From NCBI GenBank assembly GCA_016926155.1, contig JAFGPC010000108.1:1-32886 (forward strand): a stretch of DNA of 32,886 nt, read 5' to 3'. Below the pieces are notes generated by a model. That model was not told the DNA's origin and searched no databases. It saw nothing but the letters and a program-made list of their open reading frames with translations. Origin of the DNA: Sedimentisphaerales bacterium. GTDB lineage: Bacteria; Planctomycetota; Phycisphaerae; Sedimentisphaerales; Anaerohalosphaeraceae. Both the position numbers and the translations under genes were made by a program. Below, piece by piece: positions 1 to 8,882 of this stretch; within the stretch, counting starts at the first letter, position 1, and every line of letters begins with the position of its first letter.

Positions 1-456
1 CTGATTGACAAGGTGGTCGCTCTGGACAGCGGCAGGGAGTTGAAGGCTGTCAAAAGCGTTTCGCTGGCCGAAGAATATCTGGCCGATCATTTCCCCGCCT
101 TTCCGGTCTTGCCGGGGGTGTTTTTATTGCAGGGTTTGATCGAGTCGGCTTCCTGGCTGGTCCGCGAGCACCAGGCATTTGCCAATAGTATGGTCTTGCT
201 GGAACAGGCCCGAAATGTAAAATATAAGAGCTTTGCCGCTCCGGGCATGCAGATTCAGTATCACGTGCAGACCAGGGATATTGAGCCGAACGTCAGCAGT
301 TTCTCTGGTGTCGGGACATGTGGCAATGAGTCGATCGTCGAGGCACGGTTCGGCCTGCGGCATTTCAATCTGGCCGACGAGAATCCACGTCTGGCGATGG
401 TCGATGGACAGATTGTTGAACAAATGAAACGTCTATGGGGATTATTGTATTCATAG
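1..456 (+). CDS. Hotdog-fold 3-hydroxyacyl-ACP dehydratase-like protein, 5' end outside window
   Basis: The reading frame is open from base 1, so only a few N-terminal residues are probably missing; the GTG at 13 is internal by comparison with its paralogue at 1002. It has the FabZ-type signature DHFPAFPVLPG with the catalytic-type His codon at 88-90. The position where FabZ enzymes carry the catalytic Glu (as in IEAMAQ of the downstream paralogue) is Gln, codon 130-132, in LLQGLIESA. Known for the family: His and Glu together dehydrate 3-hydroxyacyl-ACP. Inferred: this copy is weak or inactive and may be the structural partner of the intact hotdog protein at 1002-1490. It is the first visible gene of a + strand module with ACP and two ketosynthases, 78 bp before the ACP. 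Confidence 0.8.
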   Translation: MIDKVVALDSGRELKAVKSVSLAEEYLADHFPAFPVLPGVFLLQGLIESASWLVREHQAFANSMVLLEQARNVKYKSFAAPGMQIQYHVQTRDIEPNVSSFSGVGTCGNESIVEARFGLRHFNLADENPRLAMVDGQIVEQMKRLWGLLYS

Positions 457-534
457 AAAATTGTAGTATAAGAGGTAACAACTTGGCCGGCCGAATAAGG
501 CTGAGCCGAAACAGAAGTTGCGGAGGCAAACACG

Positions 535-924
535 ATGGCGATGAGTCGCGATGAGATTTTTGATCAGGTCCGGGAAGTGCTGGTGGATGCATTGGGACTG
601 GATGATGATGAGGTCACAGAAGAGGCCACACTGATGGGCGATCTGGGCGCGGAAAGCATTGACTTTCTGGATATTGTATTCCGGCTGGAAAAAGCCTTTG
701 GGATCAAAGTCCCCAGAGAAGAACTGCTCCCCGCCGAAAGCCTGCTGACGAATCCTGATTATGTCAGCAACGGAAAGCTTACAGATAAGGGGTTGGCCGA
801 ATTGAAGGCCAAGATGCCCCACACGGATTTTTCGGATTTCGAGGCCGATCCCGATGTGAACAAGCTTATGGATTTGTTTACGGTACAATCAATTGTCAAC
901 TTCGTCGAGGCAAAACTCGCCTGA
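535..924 (+). CDS. Acyl carrier protein with internal insertion
   Basis: A 129-residue carrier protein. The phosphopantetheine attachment site is GAESIDFLDI with Ser41, followed by the usual helix FRLEKAFGIKVP. Ordinary ACPs are about 80 residues. This one has an extra stretch of roughly 45 residues between helix 2 and the last helix (about residues 64-112, with LLTNPDYVSNGKLTDKG), before the C-terminal helix VQSIVNFVEAKLA. The ATG at 535 has a GGAGG at 522-526. It lies between two hotdog dehydratases and upstream of two ketosynthases, so it most likely holds the growing chain for that system rather than being the housekeeping AcpP. From memory, similar long ACPs occur in planctomycete fatty-acid/ladderane-type clusters; that link is not shown here. 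Confidence 0.9.
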   Translation: MAMSRDEIFDQVREVLVDALGLDDDEVTEEATLMGDLGAESIDFLDIVFRLEKAFGIKVPREELLPAESLLTNPDYVSNGKLTDKGLAELKAKMPHTDFSDFEADPDVNKLMDLFTVQSIVNFVEAKLA

Positions 925-1001
925 AGCAGGTAAGGTATTACAGGAAATGGCAGGATGAGGAATGTTTCGGGGCAGCCGTTGTGGTTGCCCTGCTGTTTCT
1001 T

Positions 1002-1490
1002 ATGCGATGGATCTGGATTGACAAGTTTCTGGAGTTCAAGAGCGGGCAAAGCGCTGTGGCCTTGAAAAACGTCACGCTTGCCGAGGAACATTTGCATGAT
1101 CACTTTCCGGGTTTTCCCGTGATGCCGGAATGTCTGATGATTGAAGCGATGGCACAGACCGCGGGGATTTTGGTGGGTGAATCCCGAAAATTCGAAGAAA
1201 AGGTCATTTTGGCCAAGATCAAAAAAGCCGTCTTTCATCATTATGTCCGGCCCGGTGATACGATTACCATTCATGCGGAAATGGAATCAATTGCTCCGGA
1301 AGCGGCAAGCACCAACGGACAAATCCGTCGTGGAGATGATTTAATCGCTGAGATCAGTCTGATGTTCAGCCATATCGATAAGAATCTGGCAGGCAAGGAA
1401 TTCCCGGAAGAGAACTTTGTATTCACCGACATGTTTAATTCGCTGCTGACTGGTTTTATCGCCGACAACAAGACGGAGCAGACAGGATGA
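1002..1490 (+). CDS. Hotdog-fold 3-hydroxyacyl-ACP dehydratase, FabZ-like
   Basis: A 162-residue FabZ-like dehydratase. DHFPGFPVMP contains the catalytic His (codon 1101-1103) and MIEAMAQTAG the catalytic Glu (codon 1143-1145), so both active-site residues are present, unlike the paralogue at the left edge. The start at ATG 1002 (MRWIWIDKF) fits the paralogue's N-terminus; an in-frame GTG at 981 is an alternative and neither has a convincing ribosome-binding site. Its stop overlaps the next ATG in ATGA (1487-1490), so it is translationally coupled to the first ketosynthase. Role: removes water from 3-hydroxyacyl-ACP in chain elongation. It probably forms a heterodimer or works alongside the Glu-to-Gln copy. 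The housekeeping fabZ could be elsewhere. Confidence 0.85.
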   Translation: MRWIWIDKFLEFKSGQSAVALKNVTLAEEHLHDHFPGFPVMPECLMIEAMAQTAGILVGESRKFEEKVILAKIKKAVFHHYVRPGDTITIHAEMESIAPEAASTNGQIRRGDDLIAEISLMFSHIDKNLAGKEFPEENFVFTDMFNSLLTGFIADNKTEQTG

Positions 1491-2809
1491 GGAGCCGTCG
1501 TGTCGTCATTACGGGATGTGGGGCGATTACGCCGCTGGGGATCAATGTCCCCCAGACCTGGAATGCCTTGCTTACCGGTGGATGTGGGATCGGGAAGATT
1601 AAGGCATTCGATCCGGTTGGCTTTAGTTGTAAACTGGCCGGCGAAGTAGGCCCATACAAATTCCGTGATTATCTACCCAAATCGTACCGCAAGGCCGCCA
1701 AGCTGATGAGTCGGGATATTGAACTATCGATCATTGCATCCGATGAGGCCATAAAAGACGCCGGTGTTACAACACAAGCTACCGATCCAAACCATATCAC
1801 GATCCAGCCGGAACGAACAGCAGTCCAGTTCGGGGCCGGCCTGATCAGCTGCGATCTGCTGGAACTGGCTCCTTCAGTTGCCGTTAGTCTCACCGATGGG
1901 ATGTTTGACATCCACAAATGGGGTAAGGCGGGCATAGAAAGCCTGACACCGATCTGGCTGCTCAAATACCTGCCCAACATGCTGGCTTGCCATGTAGGGA
2001 TCATTCATGATATCCGGGGTCCCAGTAATTCGATCACGTGTGGTGAAGTTGGGGGACACTTGGCGATTGCCGAAGCGGCCGATGTTATCTCTCGTGGAAG
2101 TGCTGAGATGGCTCTGGCCGGGGGATGCGAGGCCAAGGTTAATCCGATTGTAATGATCCGTCAGTGTCTTTTGAAACGGGCGACCTCGGCAAGTAATGAC
2201 GATCCGGAAGGGGCATGCAGGCCCTTTGCCGCCGATGCCGCTGGTTCTGTCTTCGGAGAAGCGGCGGGTGTCGTTGTCCTGGAAGAATTGGAATCAGCAC
2301 AAAAACGTAAGGCGAAAATATATGCCGAAATCATCGGAACCGGATCGAGTACAAATATCAATCCTGTTTATGAGCATCTGGAGGCCGATGGAAAGGGAAT
2401 TGAAATCGCCATAAAGAAAGCCATGGGGGATGCCGGAATTATGCCCGGCGATCTGGACTTGATTATTCCGCAGGGAACGGGTATTCCACAGGATGATGCG
2501 GCCGAGGCGACCGCGATCACAAGAGCGCTGGGCGATGTGGTCGAATCTATCCCTGCCTGGCCGATAAAGAGTATGATGAGCCATACCGGGGCTGCCGCCG
2601 GAACATTGGATGTAATTGCCGCAATTAAGGCAATTTCAGAAAGTAGAATCGGACCGCCCAAGAATTGTGAAAAGAAAGCCGAAGGATGCCGCCTGAAACT
2701 GACTTGTCAGGATCAGGAACGCCCGATCCGCCATGCCCTCTGCTGCGGTTATACCTTTGGTGGCCAGACCGCGGCTATCGTATTGAAGAAGTTGGAAGGT
2801 GGCTCCTAG
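1487..2809 (+). CDS. Ketosynthase-like protein lacking catalytic Cys (chain-length-factor-like)
   Basis: A 440-residue thiolase-fold FabF relative starting RRVVITGCGAITPLG. Read against the usual GPSxSxxTAC active-site segment, its GPSNSITCGEVGG places Glu187 at the nucleophilic Cys position; the only nearby Cys is two residues early. The first active-site His (NAHGTS in FabF) is Gln329 in IPQGTGIP, while the second His is kept as His366 in SHTGAAAG. Loss of Cys with retention of the fold is the hallmark of KS-beta/chain length factors in type II polyketide systems, where Gln commonly replaces Cys. Inferred role: non-catalytic half of a heterodimer with the active ketosynthase that starts at the very next base (2810). 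It overlaps the upstream dehydratase by 4 bases. Confidence 0.87.
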   Translation: MRSRRVVITGCGAITPLGINVPQTWNALLTGGCGIGKIKAFDPVGFSCKLAGEVGPYKFRDYLPKSYRKAAKLMSRDIELSIIASDEAIKDAGVTTQATDPNHITIQPERTAVQFGAGLISCDLLELAPSVAVSLTDGMFDIHKWGKAGIESLTPIWLLKYLPNMLACHVGIIHDIRGPSNSITCGEVGGHLAIAEAADVISRGSAEMALAGGCEAKVNPIVMIRQCLLKRATSASNDDPEGACRPFAADAAGSVFGEAAGVVVLEELESAQKRKAKIYAEIIGTGSSTNINPVYEHLEADGKGIEIAIKKAMGDAGIMPGDLDLIIPQGTGIPQDDAAEATAITRALGDVVESIPAWPIKSMMSHTGAAAGTLDVIAAIKAISESRIGPPKNCEKKAEGCRLKLTCQDQERPIRHALCCGYTFGGQTAAIVLKKLEGGS

Positions 2810-4117
2810 ATGACACAGCGTATCGTCATAACGGGAATGGGAATTGTTTGTCCGATCGGTCATGATGTGGAGACGATGTGGGACAATCTGCTGGCCGGGC
2901 GCAGTGGAGCTGCACCGACAACGATCTTTGACGCCAGCACCTTCCCGACCACTTTCGGGGCTGAGGTTAAGGACTATGACCTGTCCCGTTTTATAAACAA
3001 TCCCAAGCTGCACGAATATGGCAACCGCGGCTCGAAATTCGTGTTAGGGGCATCCGTTCAGGCATGCCAACAAGCCGGGATTGATGTAGAGACAGACCAT
3101 CCTTCCGATGGGATCGACCGGGAGCGGATGGGGATCTATCTTGGCGCCGGGGAAGGATCGGTGGACAATGACGCCTTCTTTGCAGCCATTGTTAAAGGTT
3201 GGAAAAACGAATCCAACCAGATGGACTGGGCCGGATGGGCTGAGGTCGCCAATGCCAAGATGACACCCTATCGAGAACTGGAGCAGGAACCGAACTTGCC
3301 GGCCGGGCATATCGCATTGCTCACGGGAGCACGCGGCGAGACGCGAAGCTGTCTGACAGCATGCGCTGCCAGTACCCAAGCAGTCGGTGAAGCGGCCATG
3401 ATGATTCGTCACGGGCGAGTCGACATTATGATCGCCGGAGGAGCTCATTCGATGATCCACCCACTGGGTGTAACCGGTTTTAATCGACTGACCGCCCTTT
3501 CGACACGAAATGAAAGCCCCCAGACGGCATCCCGGCCCTTCTCGGCAACACGCGATGGTTTTGTGCTGGGCGAGGGAGCAGCAATCGTAATTCTTGAATC
3601 ACTCGATTCGGCTCGAAAACGGGGAGTACCGATCCTCGCGGAGATCACAGGCTTCGGCTCGAGCAATGACGCCTTCCGTGTAACCGACATGCATGAAGAA
3701 GCCCGCGGGGCGGTACAGGCCATGCGAGCGGCTCTGAAAGATGCTGGCGTGACACCGGATCAGATTGATTATATCAGTTCGCACGGCACCAGCACAACCG
3801 AGAATGACTCGATTGAGACGCTGGCAGTTAAGACCGTCTTTCAAGAATACGCCGTCAAAACGCCGATCAGTTCTCCGAAGAGCGTCTTCGGGCATCTGAT
3901 CGGGGCGACCGGATGCGCCGAGTTGATTACGTGCGTGCTGGCGATCCGGGATCAAATACTGCCGCCGACAATGAATCTGCACGATCCGGATCCGGCACTG
4001 GACCTGGATTATGTACCCAACAAAGCCCGAAAAGCCAACGTGAATTGTATAATGACCGAATCCTTCGGCTTCGGTGGGCAAAACAATGTCCTGATCCTGA
4101 AACAATTTGAATCATAG
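2810..4117 (+). CDS. Beta-ketoacyl-ACP synthase II-like, catalytically intact
   Basis: A 435-residue FabF-family condensing enzyme starting RIVITGMGIVCPIG. The complete Cys-His-His triad is present: Cys185 in LTACAAST, His325 in SSHGTSTTEND and His362 in KSVFGHLIGATG. It catalyses decarboxylative condensation of malonyl-ACP with an acyl chain. It begins immediately after the stop of the Cys-less ketosynthase, with no spacer, which fits equimolar production of a KS-alpha/KS-beta pair. The neighbouring ACP and dehydratases make a dedicated elongation system plausible; ketoreductase and enoyl reductase genes are not in the window and could lie upstream. It could instead be an ordinary fabF, but the degenerate partner argues for a specialised system. 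Confidence 0.92.
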   Translation: MTQRIVITGMGIVCPIGHDVETMWDNLLAGRSGAAPTTIFDASTFPTTFGAEVKDYDLSRFINNPKLHEYGNRGSKFVLGASVQACQQAGIDVETDHPSDGIDRERMGIYLGAGEGSVDNDAFFAAIVKGWKNESNQMDWAGWAEVANAKMTPYRELEQEPNLPAGHIALLTGARGETRSCLTACAASTQAVGEAAMMIRHGRVDIMIAGGAHSMIHPLGVTGFNRLTALSTRNESPQTASRPFSATRDGFVLGEGAAIVILESLDSARKRGVPILAEITGFGSSNDAFRVTDMHEEARGAVQAMRAALKDAGVTPDQIDYISSHGTSTTENDSIETLAVKTVFQEYAVKTPISSPKSVFGHLIGATGCAELITCVLAIRDQILPPTMNLHDPDPALDLDYVPNKARKANVNCIMTESFGFGGQNNVLILKQFES

Positions 4118-4162
4118 GGCAAGAATCCTGGAGTCTGGTGAAAAAAAACCAGTTATAAAGCG

Positions 4163-5434
4163 ATGATCGATATCAAGCAAATTCGACAAGAACCGGATCG
4201 ATTCAAACAGGCAGCACAAATCAAGCGGATAGAGGCTGATATTGACCGGCTGCTGGAGGTCGATACAAAACTGTTCGAAACCCGTAAGTTACTCCAGGAT
4301 ATTGCCACAGAAAAAAATCGGATCGGCAAGGATATCCCCAGGCTCAGCAAAGAGGAAAAACAACCCCTGCTGGACAAACTCGCTGAACTCAAGACCATCG
4401 AAGGTAATCTGAATGAATCAATCAAACTTCTCCAGCCGGAATTTGACTCCTTGATACTGCAGGTACCCCAACCGCCTGCCGAGGATGTGCCGGAGGGAAA
4501 AGACGATACTGAAAATGTCGAGCTGCGAAAATGGGGTCAGATTCGCCAGTTTGATTTTGAGCCAAAGGATCACATTCAATTGGGAATGGAACTGGGTCTG
4601 ATTGATGTGGAACGCGGAGTTAAGCTGGCCGGGACACGAAACTACTTTTTAACCGGCGATGGAGCCCTTCTGCATTGGGCTGTACTTCGGTTTTCCTTTG
4701 ATCACATGGTTTCCAAAGGCTATCGGCCGATGACCGTACCACTGTTGATGCGGGATGAGGCCATGCGCGGCACCGGATACTATCCCGGCGCCGAAGAGCA
4801 GACGTATCGCATGGAGCGTGATGAATTGAATTTAGCCGGTACCGCGGAGGTGCCACTAACAGCATATCGGTCCGATGAAATCCTTTCTGAAGAAGATCTG
4901 CCGCTCAAGTTTGTCGCGTTGAGTACCTGTTTTCGCCGTGAGGCGGGCGCTGCAGGCAAGGACACCTATGGCTTGTACCGTATCCATCAGTTTGAAAAGG
5001 TCGAACAGGTCATCATCGGAGAAAATGATGAGCCCAAAAGCATCGCCTATCACCAGGAGATCCTGAGCAACTCCGAGGCGGTCATGCAGGCAATGGAACT
5101 GCCATATCGTGTGGTCAATGTATGCTCAGGCGATCTGGGCCGCGGCCAGGTGCAGAAATTCGATATCGAGACATGGATGCCTTCTCGCAACAGTTATGGT
5201 GAGACACACTCGGCCAGCCGGTTTTATGAGTTTCAGGCCCGTCGGATGAACCTGCGTTATAAACAGGCTGACAAGAAGAACGTTTTTTGTCACACCCTCA
5301 ACAACACTGTAATTGCTTCACCACGAGTTTTGATTCCGATTCTGGAACTCTATCAGAATGCCGACGGATCGATCACGATCCCCGAGGTTTTAAGGCCCTA
5401 CATGAATGGTCGGGACCGCATCACGCGATCTTAA
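4163..5434 (+). CDS. serS: Seryl-tRNA synthetase
   Basis: A 423-residue class II aminoacyl-tRNA synthetase that charges tRNA-Ser in the cytoplasm. The N-terminal 100 residues are the charged antiparallel coiled-coil arm that recognises the long variable arm of tRNA-Ser. The catalytic domain shows LAGTAEVPLTA, motif 2 around FRREAGAAGKDTYGLYRIHQF, and motif 3 in NNTVIASPRVLIPILE. Length matches the family. It starts 45 bp after the ketosynthase, so may be read through from that operon. The cognate tRNA-Ser(GCT) lies in the same window at 20569-20659, unlinked in function to this location. Confidence 0.98.
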   Translation: MIDIKQIRQEPDRFKQAAQIKRIEADIDRLLEVDTKLFETRKLLQDIATEKNRIGKDIPRLSKEEKQPLLDKLAELKTIEGNLNESIKLLQPEFDSLILQVPQPPAEDVPEGKDDTENVELRKWGQIRQFDFEPKDHIQLGMELGLIDVERGVKLAGTRNYFLTGDGALLHWAVLRFSFDHMVSKGYRPMTVPLLMRDEAMRGTGYYPGAEEQTYRMERDELNLAGTAEVPLTAYRSDEILSEEDLPLKFVALSTCFRREAGAAGKDTYGLYRIHQFEKVEQVIIGENDEPKSIAYHQEILSNSEAVMQAMELPYRVVNVCSGDLGRGQVQKFDIETWMPSRNSYGETHSASRFYEFQARRMNLRYKQADKKNVFCHTLNNTVIASPRVLIPILELYQNADGSITIPEVLRPYMNGRDRITRS

Positions 5435-5568
5435 CCGCAAGACAAGTACACCAAATTCAAATTCTATTGCCTCGTCATCCACTTTGTAGTATACTAATGT
5501 CTGTATATCCTTTGCCGATAGAAACGTCTTGAAATCTGCATGGATACGATTGAGGAGCATACAGGCGG

Positions 5569-8115
5569 TTGGATTCGATTCGCAGACAGCTTCGGCAGCT
5601 TGATAGACAACTTTCCGGCCGGGAAGGCCTGCAAGCTTTGATTCTATACGAAGCCCCTCTTCTCGTTCCCGCCACAGGCTTGATAACCGGAATCGTGACA
5701 CACTATCATCTTTCCTTACCATTCTGCTTCTGGCTGGGCATTGGATTCTTGTCAGTCATAGGGTGGCTCATTTATTCGAGGATACATATTTCGAATCGCA
5801 TGATGCTACCGGCGATATTTATCTTGCTTATTTTAATCTCTCTCGGTGCCGTTCGCCTGGCCCTTTTTGAGCAACCGGCCCCGACAGATATTCGTAACTT
5901 CGTAGGCAAGGATCGAATTCTGGCCACGCTTCGTGGTGAAGTGCTTACGGATGTATTTGAAGCCGATAAAAATGATTGGAAATTTGGTCGCTATTCCTGG
6001 TCGGGAGGCGGTTCCAGTTTCTATCTCAAAACCACGGAAACCCAAACAGCTACCGGATTCCAACCCATATCCGGCACGATTCGTGTTCAGGTCGAGGATT
6101 CTTTGGAAGGAATCGAACCGGGTGATAACGTACAAATGTATTGCTGGCTCAGTCGTTTTAAGCAACCTTTGAATCCGGGCCAATTCAACGTCGCAGATTA
6201 TATGCATCGTAGAGGTGTGTTTGTCTCGGCTACCGTCAAAAGTACCAACGGCATCATGCTAATGGAAAAGGCCGCACCGACCTCGTTTCCCCGCTTGCAG
6301 AAACGGCTTCGCCAAATTACTACCTCGGCTCTGGTAGACGAATCGATTGCCCGGGAACCGGCACGAGGAATTCTGGAAGCTCTGATCCTTGGACAACGAA
6401 AAAATCAATCTTCCGAAGTTTTTGAGGCATTCCGAAAAACCGGCCTGGCCCATTTTATTTGTCTGTCCGGATTGCACTTTGGGATTTTAACCTTGTGTGT
6501 CTGGTGGATCAGCCGAGCCATGGGACTATCGAAGCGATGGCGGGCAGTTGTTTGTCTGGGTATTACAATCCTTTACGTAACAATTGTACCTCCTCGAGCA
6601 GCAACTTTACGAGCTGCCGTACTGGTCTGGTTCATGTGCCTGGCTATACTTGTGTTTCGTCGGCCCCGACCACTCAATACGCTGTCCCTTACGGCCATGA
6701 TTATGTTACTGATCCGTCCAATGGACGTGTTTGCGCCCGACTGGCAATTATCGTATGGCACCGTTACCGGAATTATTCTGTTTTATAATCCCATTCATAA
6801 TCGAATTCTGACAATGACACTGGACCGTTTCCCCGATACATGGGATTTGTCCATGGCGGGACGGTTTTGCCTGGAAGTGGCCAAACAGATTCTAGAAATA
6901 ACTACCGTAGGACTGGCGGCATGGCTCGGAGGAGCAGGAATACTGTTATATCACTTCGGCACGATTACGCCGCTGTCGGTTTTGTTTACTGTTCTTGTAT
7001 CTCCCCTGGTTTTTGCTATCCTGATCTTTGGTTTTCTAAAGATATTACTCAGCTTCTTACTTCCCACTCTGGGGGCGTTATTGGCGATCATCACGGCCGG
7101 GCTGGCCAACTTTCTGATCTGGCTGGTGACCTTATTGCAGCATATCCCCTTTTCGCAACTCACCCCCGGGCATATCTCATTGTTGATAATCGCTTTTTTT
7201 TACCTTTGCCTTCTCTGGCCGCGTCTGTTCCCCTCTAGAAAGCGACTTTATCGACACATCGCCTTTGCCTCTCTGCTGGGAGCTATCGTTCTTCCCCTTG
7301 CATGGAACAAGTATAATAAGACACACTCTGGTAATTTAGAGGTCACAGTTCTGTCCGTAGGTCACGGCCAGGCGATCCATATTTCCCTGCCGGACTCAAC
7401 GAATCTTCTTTTTGACGCCGGATCACTGACCATGCAGGATCCCGGGCGGCGCGTGATTCTACCCTTTCTGCGTCATCGAGGTATAACCGAGCTGGAGGCG
7501 ATTATTATCAGCCACGATGACATCGACCATCTCAATGCTGTACCCGAAGTGATCAACAGTATCCACCCAAACACCATACTAGCCAATCAGGATCTTATCC
7601 AACGGTCACAAACACTTTCTTCAGCTGGTTTTCTTCGTCAATGCCTTGAACAGGAAAGAATGGAGCTTAGGCCTATTGATCTCACGCGGTGGAAAAACGG
7701 CTCCGTTCAACTGAAACTTCTTTGGCCGACAGAAGAAATCTTACAAAATGATACATTTAGTGATAATGATAAAAGTCAGGTCGTTTTACTCAAATATTCC
7801 GAAAAACGGATTTTGATCTGCAGTGATATCGAGCTGCCCGCCCAGATCAAATTGTTTGAACAGTTTCCCGAGCTGAAATCGGATGTAGTTATCATGCCCC
7901 ATCATGGCTCTACTACCAATCTTCTGGATGATTTTGTACAACGACTCAACCCCCAGGCGATTGTCATCAGTTGCTCCCGGCAACGAATGGAAACAGCCTT
8001 TCAACCACCTTCCTCCATCAAGGCATTTTACACACCGATCGATGGAGCTGTTTCCATTTATATCAGTCAAGAAGGAAAGCTGACTATCCAAGGATTTTGC
8101 GAACAAACCCAATAA
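5569..8115 (+). CDS. comEC: ComEC/Rec2-type DNA uptake channel protein
   Basis: An 848-residue inner-membrane protein for passage of single-stranded DNA in natural transformation. Order of parts: a short soluble N-terminus, two or three membrane helices (about 30-100), a DUF4131-type soluble region (about 105-230), the multi-helix competence domain (about 260-570, including FICLSGLHFGILTLCV) and a C-terminal metallo-beta-lactamase-like domain with SVGHGQA, the metal motif HDDIDH (residues 649-654), CSDIE and MPHHGS. I take TTG 5569 as start because the N-terminus MDSIRRQLRQLDRQLSGR resembles planctomycete homologues as I remember them; GAGGAG lies at 5552-5557. An ATG at 5540 is in another frame and stops early. 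It ends just before a strong terminator. Confidence 0.95.
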   Translation: MDSIRRQLRQLDRQLSGREGLQALILYEAPLLVPATGLITGIVTHYHLSLPFCFWLGIGFLSVIGWLIYSRIHISNRMMLPAIFILLILISLGAVRLALFEQPAPTDIRNFVGKDRILATLRGEVLTDVFEADKNDWKFGRYSWSGGGSSFYLKTTETQTATGFQPISGTIRVQVEDSLEGIEPGDNVQMYCWLSRFKQPLNPGQFNVADYMHRRGVFVSATVKSTNGIMLMEKAAPTSFPRLQKRLRQITTSALVDESIAREPARGILEALILGQRKNQSSEVFEAFRKTGLAHFICLSGLHFGILTLCVWWISRAMGLSKRWRAVVCLGITILYVTIVPPRAATLRAAVLVWFMCLAILVFRRPRPLNTLSLTAMIMLLIRPMDVFAPDWQLSYGTVTGIILFYNPIHNRILTMTLDRFPDTWDLSMAGRFCLEVAKQILEITTVGLAAWLGGAGILLYHFGTITPLSVLFTVLVSPLVFAILIFGFLKILLSFLLPTLGALLAIITAGLANFLIWLVTLLQHIPFSQLTPGHISLLIIAFFYLCLLWPRLFPSRKRLYRHIAFASLLGAIVLPLAWNKYNKTHSGNLEVTVLSVGHGQAIHISLPDSTNLLFDAGSLTMQDPGRRVILPFLRHRGITELEAIIISHDDIDHLNAVPEVINSIHPNTILANQDLIQRSQTLSSAGFLRQCLEQERMELRPIDLTRWKNGSVQLKLLWPTEEILQNDTFSDNDKSQVVLLKYSEKRILICSDIELPAQIKLFEQFPELKSDVVIMPHHGSTTNLLDDFVQRLNPQAIVISCSRQRMETAFQPPSSIKAFYTPIDGAVSIYISQEGKLTIQGFCEQTQ

Positions 8116-8139
8116 TGCAGTTCTGCCAAGGCATAGAAA

Positions 8140-8170
8140 AAAGGCCCTGGAGAATGCGTCCGGGGCCTTT
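8140..8170. terminator. Bidirectional hairpin terminator between comEC and ompA-like gene
   Basis: A 12-bp stem (8140-8151 pairing with 8159-8170, one G-T wobble) with a 7-base loop. AAAGGCCC opens the stem and GGGCCTTT closes it, with an A-rich run on the left and T residues on the right, so it can act in both directions. It sits between convergent genes, 24 bases after comEC and 24 before the end of the lipoprotein gene. Confidence 0.85.
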
Positions 8171-8194
8171 GATTTACCGATTAGACAAATTCAA

Positions 8195-8845
8195 TTATCG
8201 CATGTGGACAACAATCTCAACTCGGCGGTTCTTGGCCTTGCCACTGGATGTGCTGTTAGAGGCTACGGGGCGGCTCTGACCACATCCAACAGCGCGGATT
8301 TGGGCAGCGGAAATCCCACGTTCAACCATATAACGGACCACTGTCAGAGCTCGCTCTGTCGAGAGTTCCCAGTTATCCTTCCACAACTTGGCTGTTTTCT
8401 TGATCGGATCGGTATCCGTATGTCCGACTACATCGATCTCCCGGCCGGCATATCGCTCGCGGAGAACCGATAAAACATGATCCAGTTCAGTAACGGTAGC
8501 CTGACGCAGAGTGGCCTGGCCTGAGCTAAACAGAATTTCATTGGGCAAGGTCACGGTCAACGTTCCTGCCGCCTCATCCCATTTGACATCCATACCTGGC
8601 CCAAAACCGCTGGCTTCCCCAGGGCTCTTGCCCTGGGCCATCTGCCCTTTCAGATTCGCCAGTTCCTGGCTGAGCCGTGTCTTATCGGCAGCAGCACCTT
8701 CCAGCGATGCCACACAATTTTCGTATAGCCCTCGCAGGTTCTGGTGTTCAACGTCCAGGTCTTTGTACCTTTTTTCCCAGTTGGTGCATCCGGCCAGAGT
8801 AGAAAAGACCAGCAGCATGGCAACGCCAAGAAATGCTCGCTTCAT
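8195..8845 (-). CDS. OmpA/Pal-family peptidoglycan-associated lipoprotein
   Basis: A 216-residue protein with a lipoprotein signal peptide ending in the lipobox TLAGC (lipidated Cys at residue 20). A coiled-coil segment follows (about 25-70), then a Gly/Pro-rich linker and the OmpA C-terminal peptidoglycan-binding domain (about 85-216). Seen motifs are VVGHTDTDPI, the RALTVVRYMVERG helix, GCGQSRPVASN and KAKNRRVEI. Known for the family: the domain binds diaminopimelate of peptidoglycan and tethers the outer membrane. GGGAGG at 8852-8857 supports this start. It is the last gene of a probable argG-prepilin peptidase-lipoprotein transcript, 37 bp after the peptidase gene, and ends at a bidirectional terminator. 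Confidence 0.92.
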   Translation of the reverse strand: MKRAFLGVAMLLVFSTLAGCTNWEKRYKDLDVEHQNLRGLYENCVASLEGAAADKTRLSQELANLKGQMAQGKSPGEASGFGPGMDVKWDEAAGTLTVTLPNEILFSSGQATLRQATVTELDHVLSVLRERYAGREIDVVGHTDTDPIKKTAKLWKDNWELSTERALTVVRYMVERGISAAQIRAVGCGQSRPVASNSTSSGKAKNRRVEIVVHMR

Positions 8846-8882
8846 GATTGACCTCCCTTTGTCAAAAATGGAACATCCCTAT

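Noticed and set aside
5540-5640. ATG at 5540 as the comEC start with a frameshift
   Set aside because: That frame stops after about 33 codons, and the TTG 5569 frame already gives a family-like N-terminus, so no frameshift is needed.
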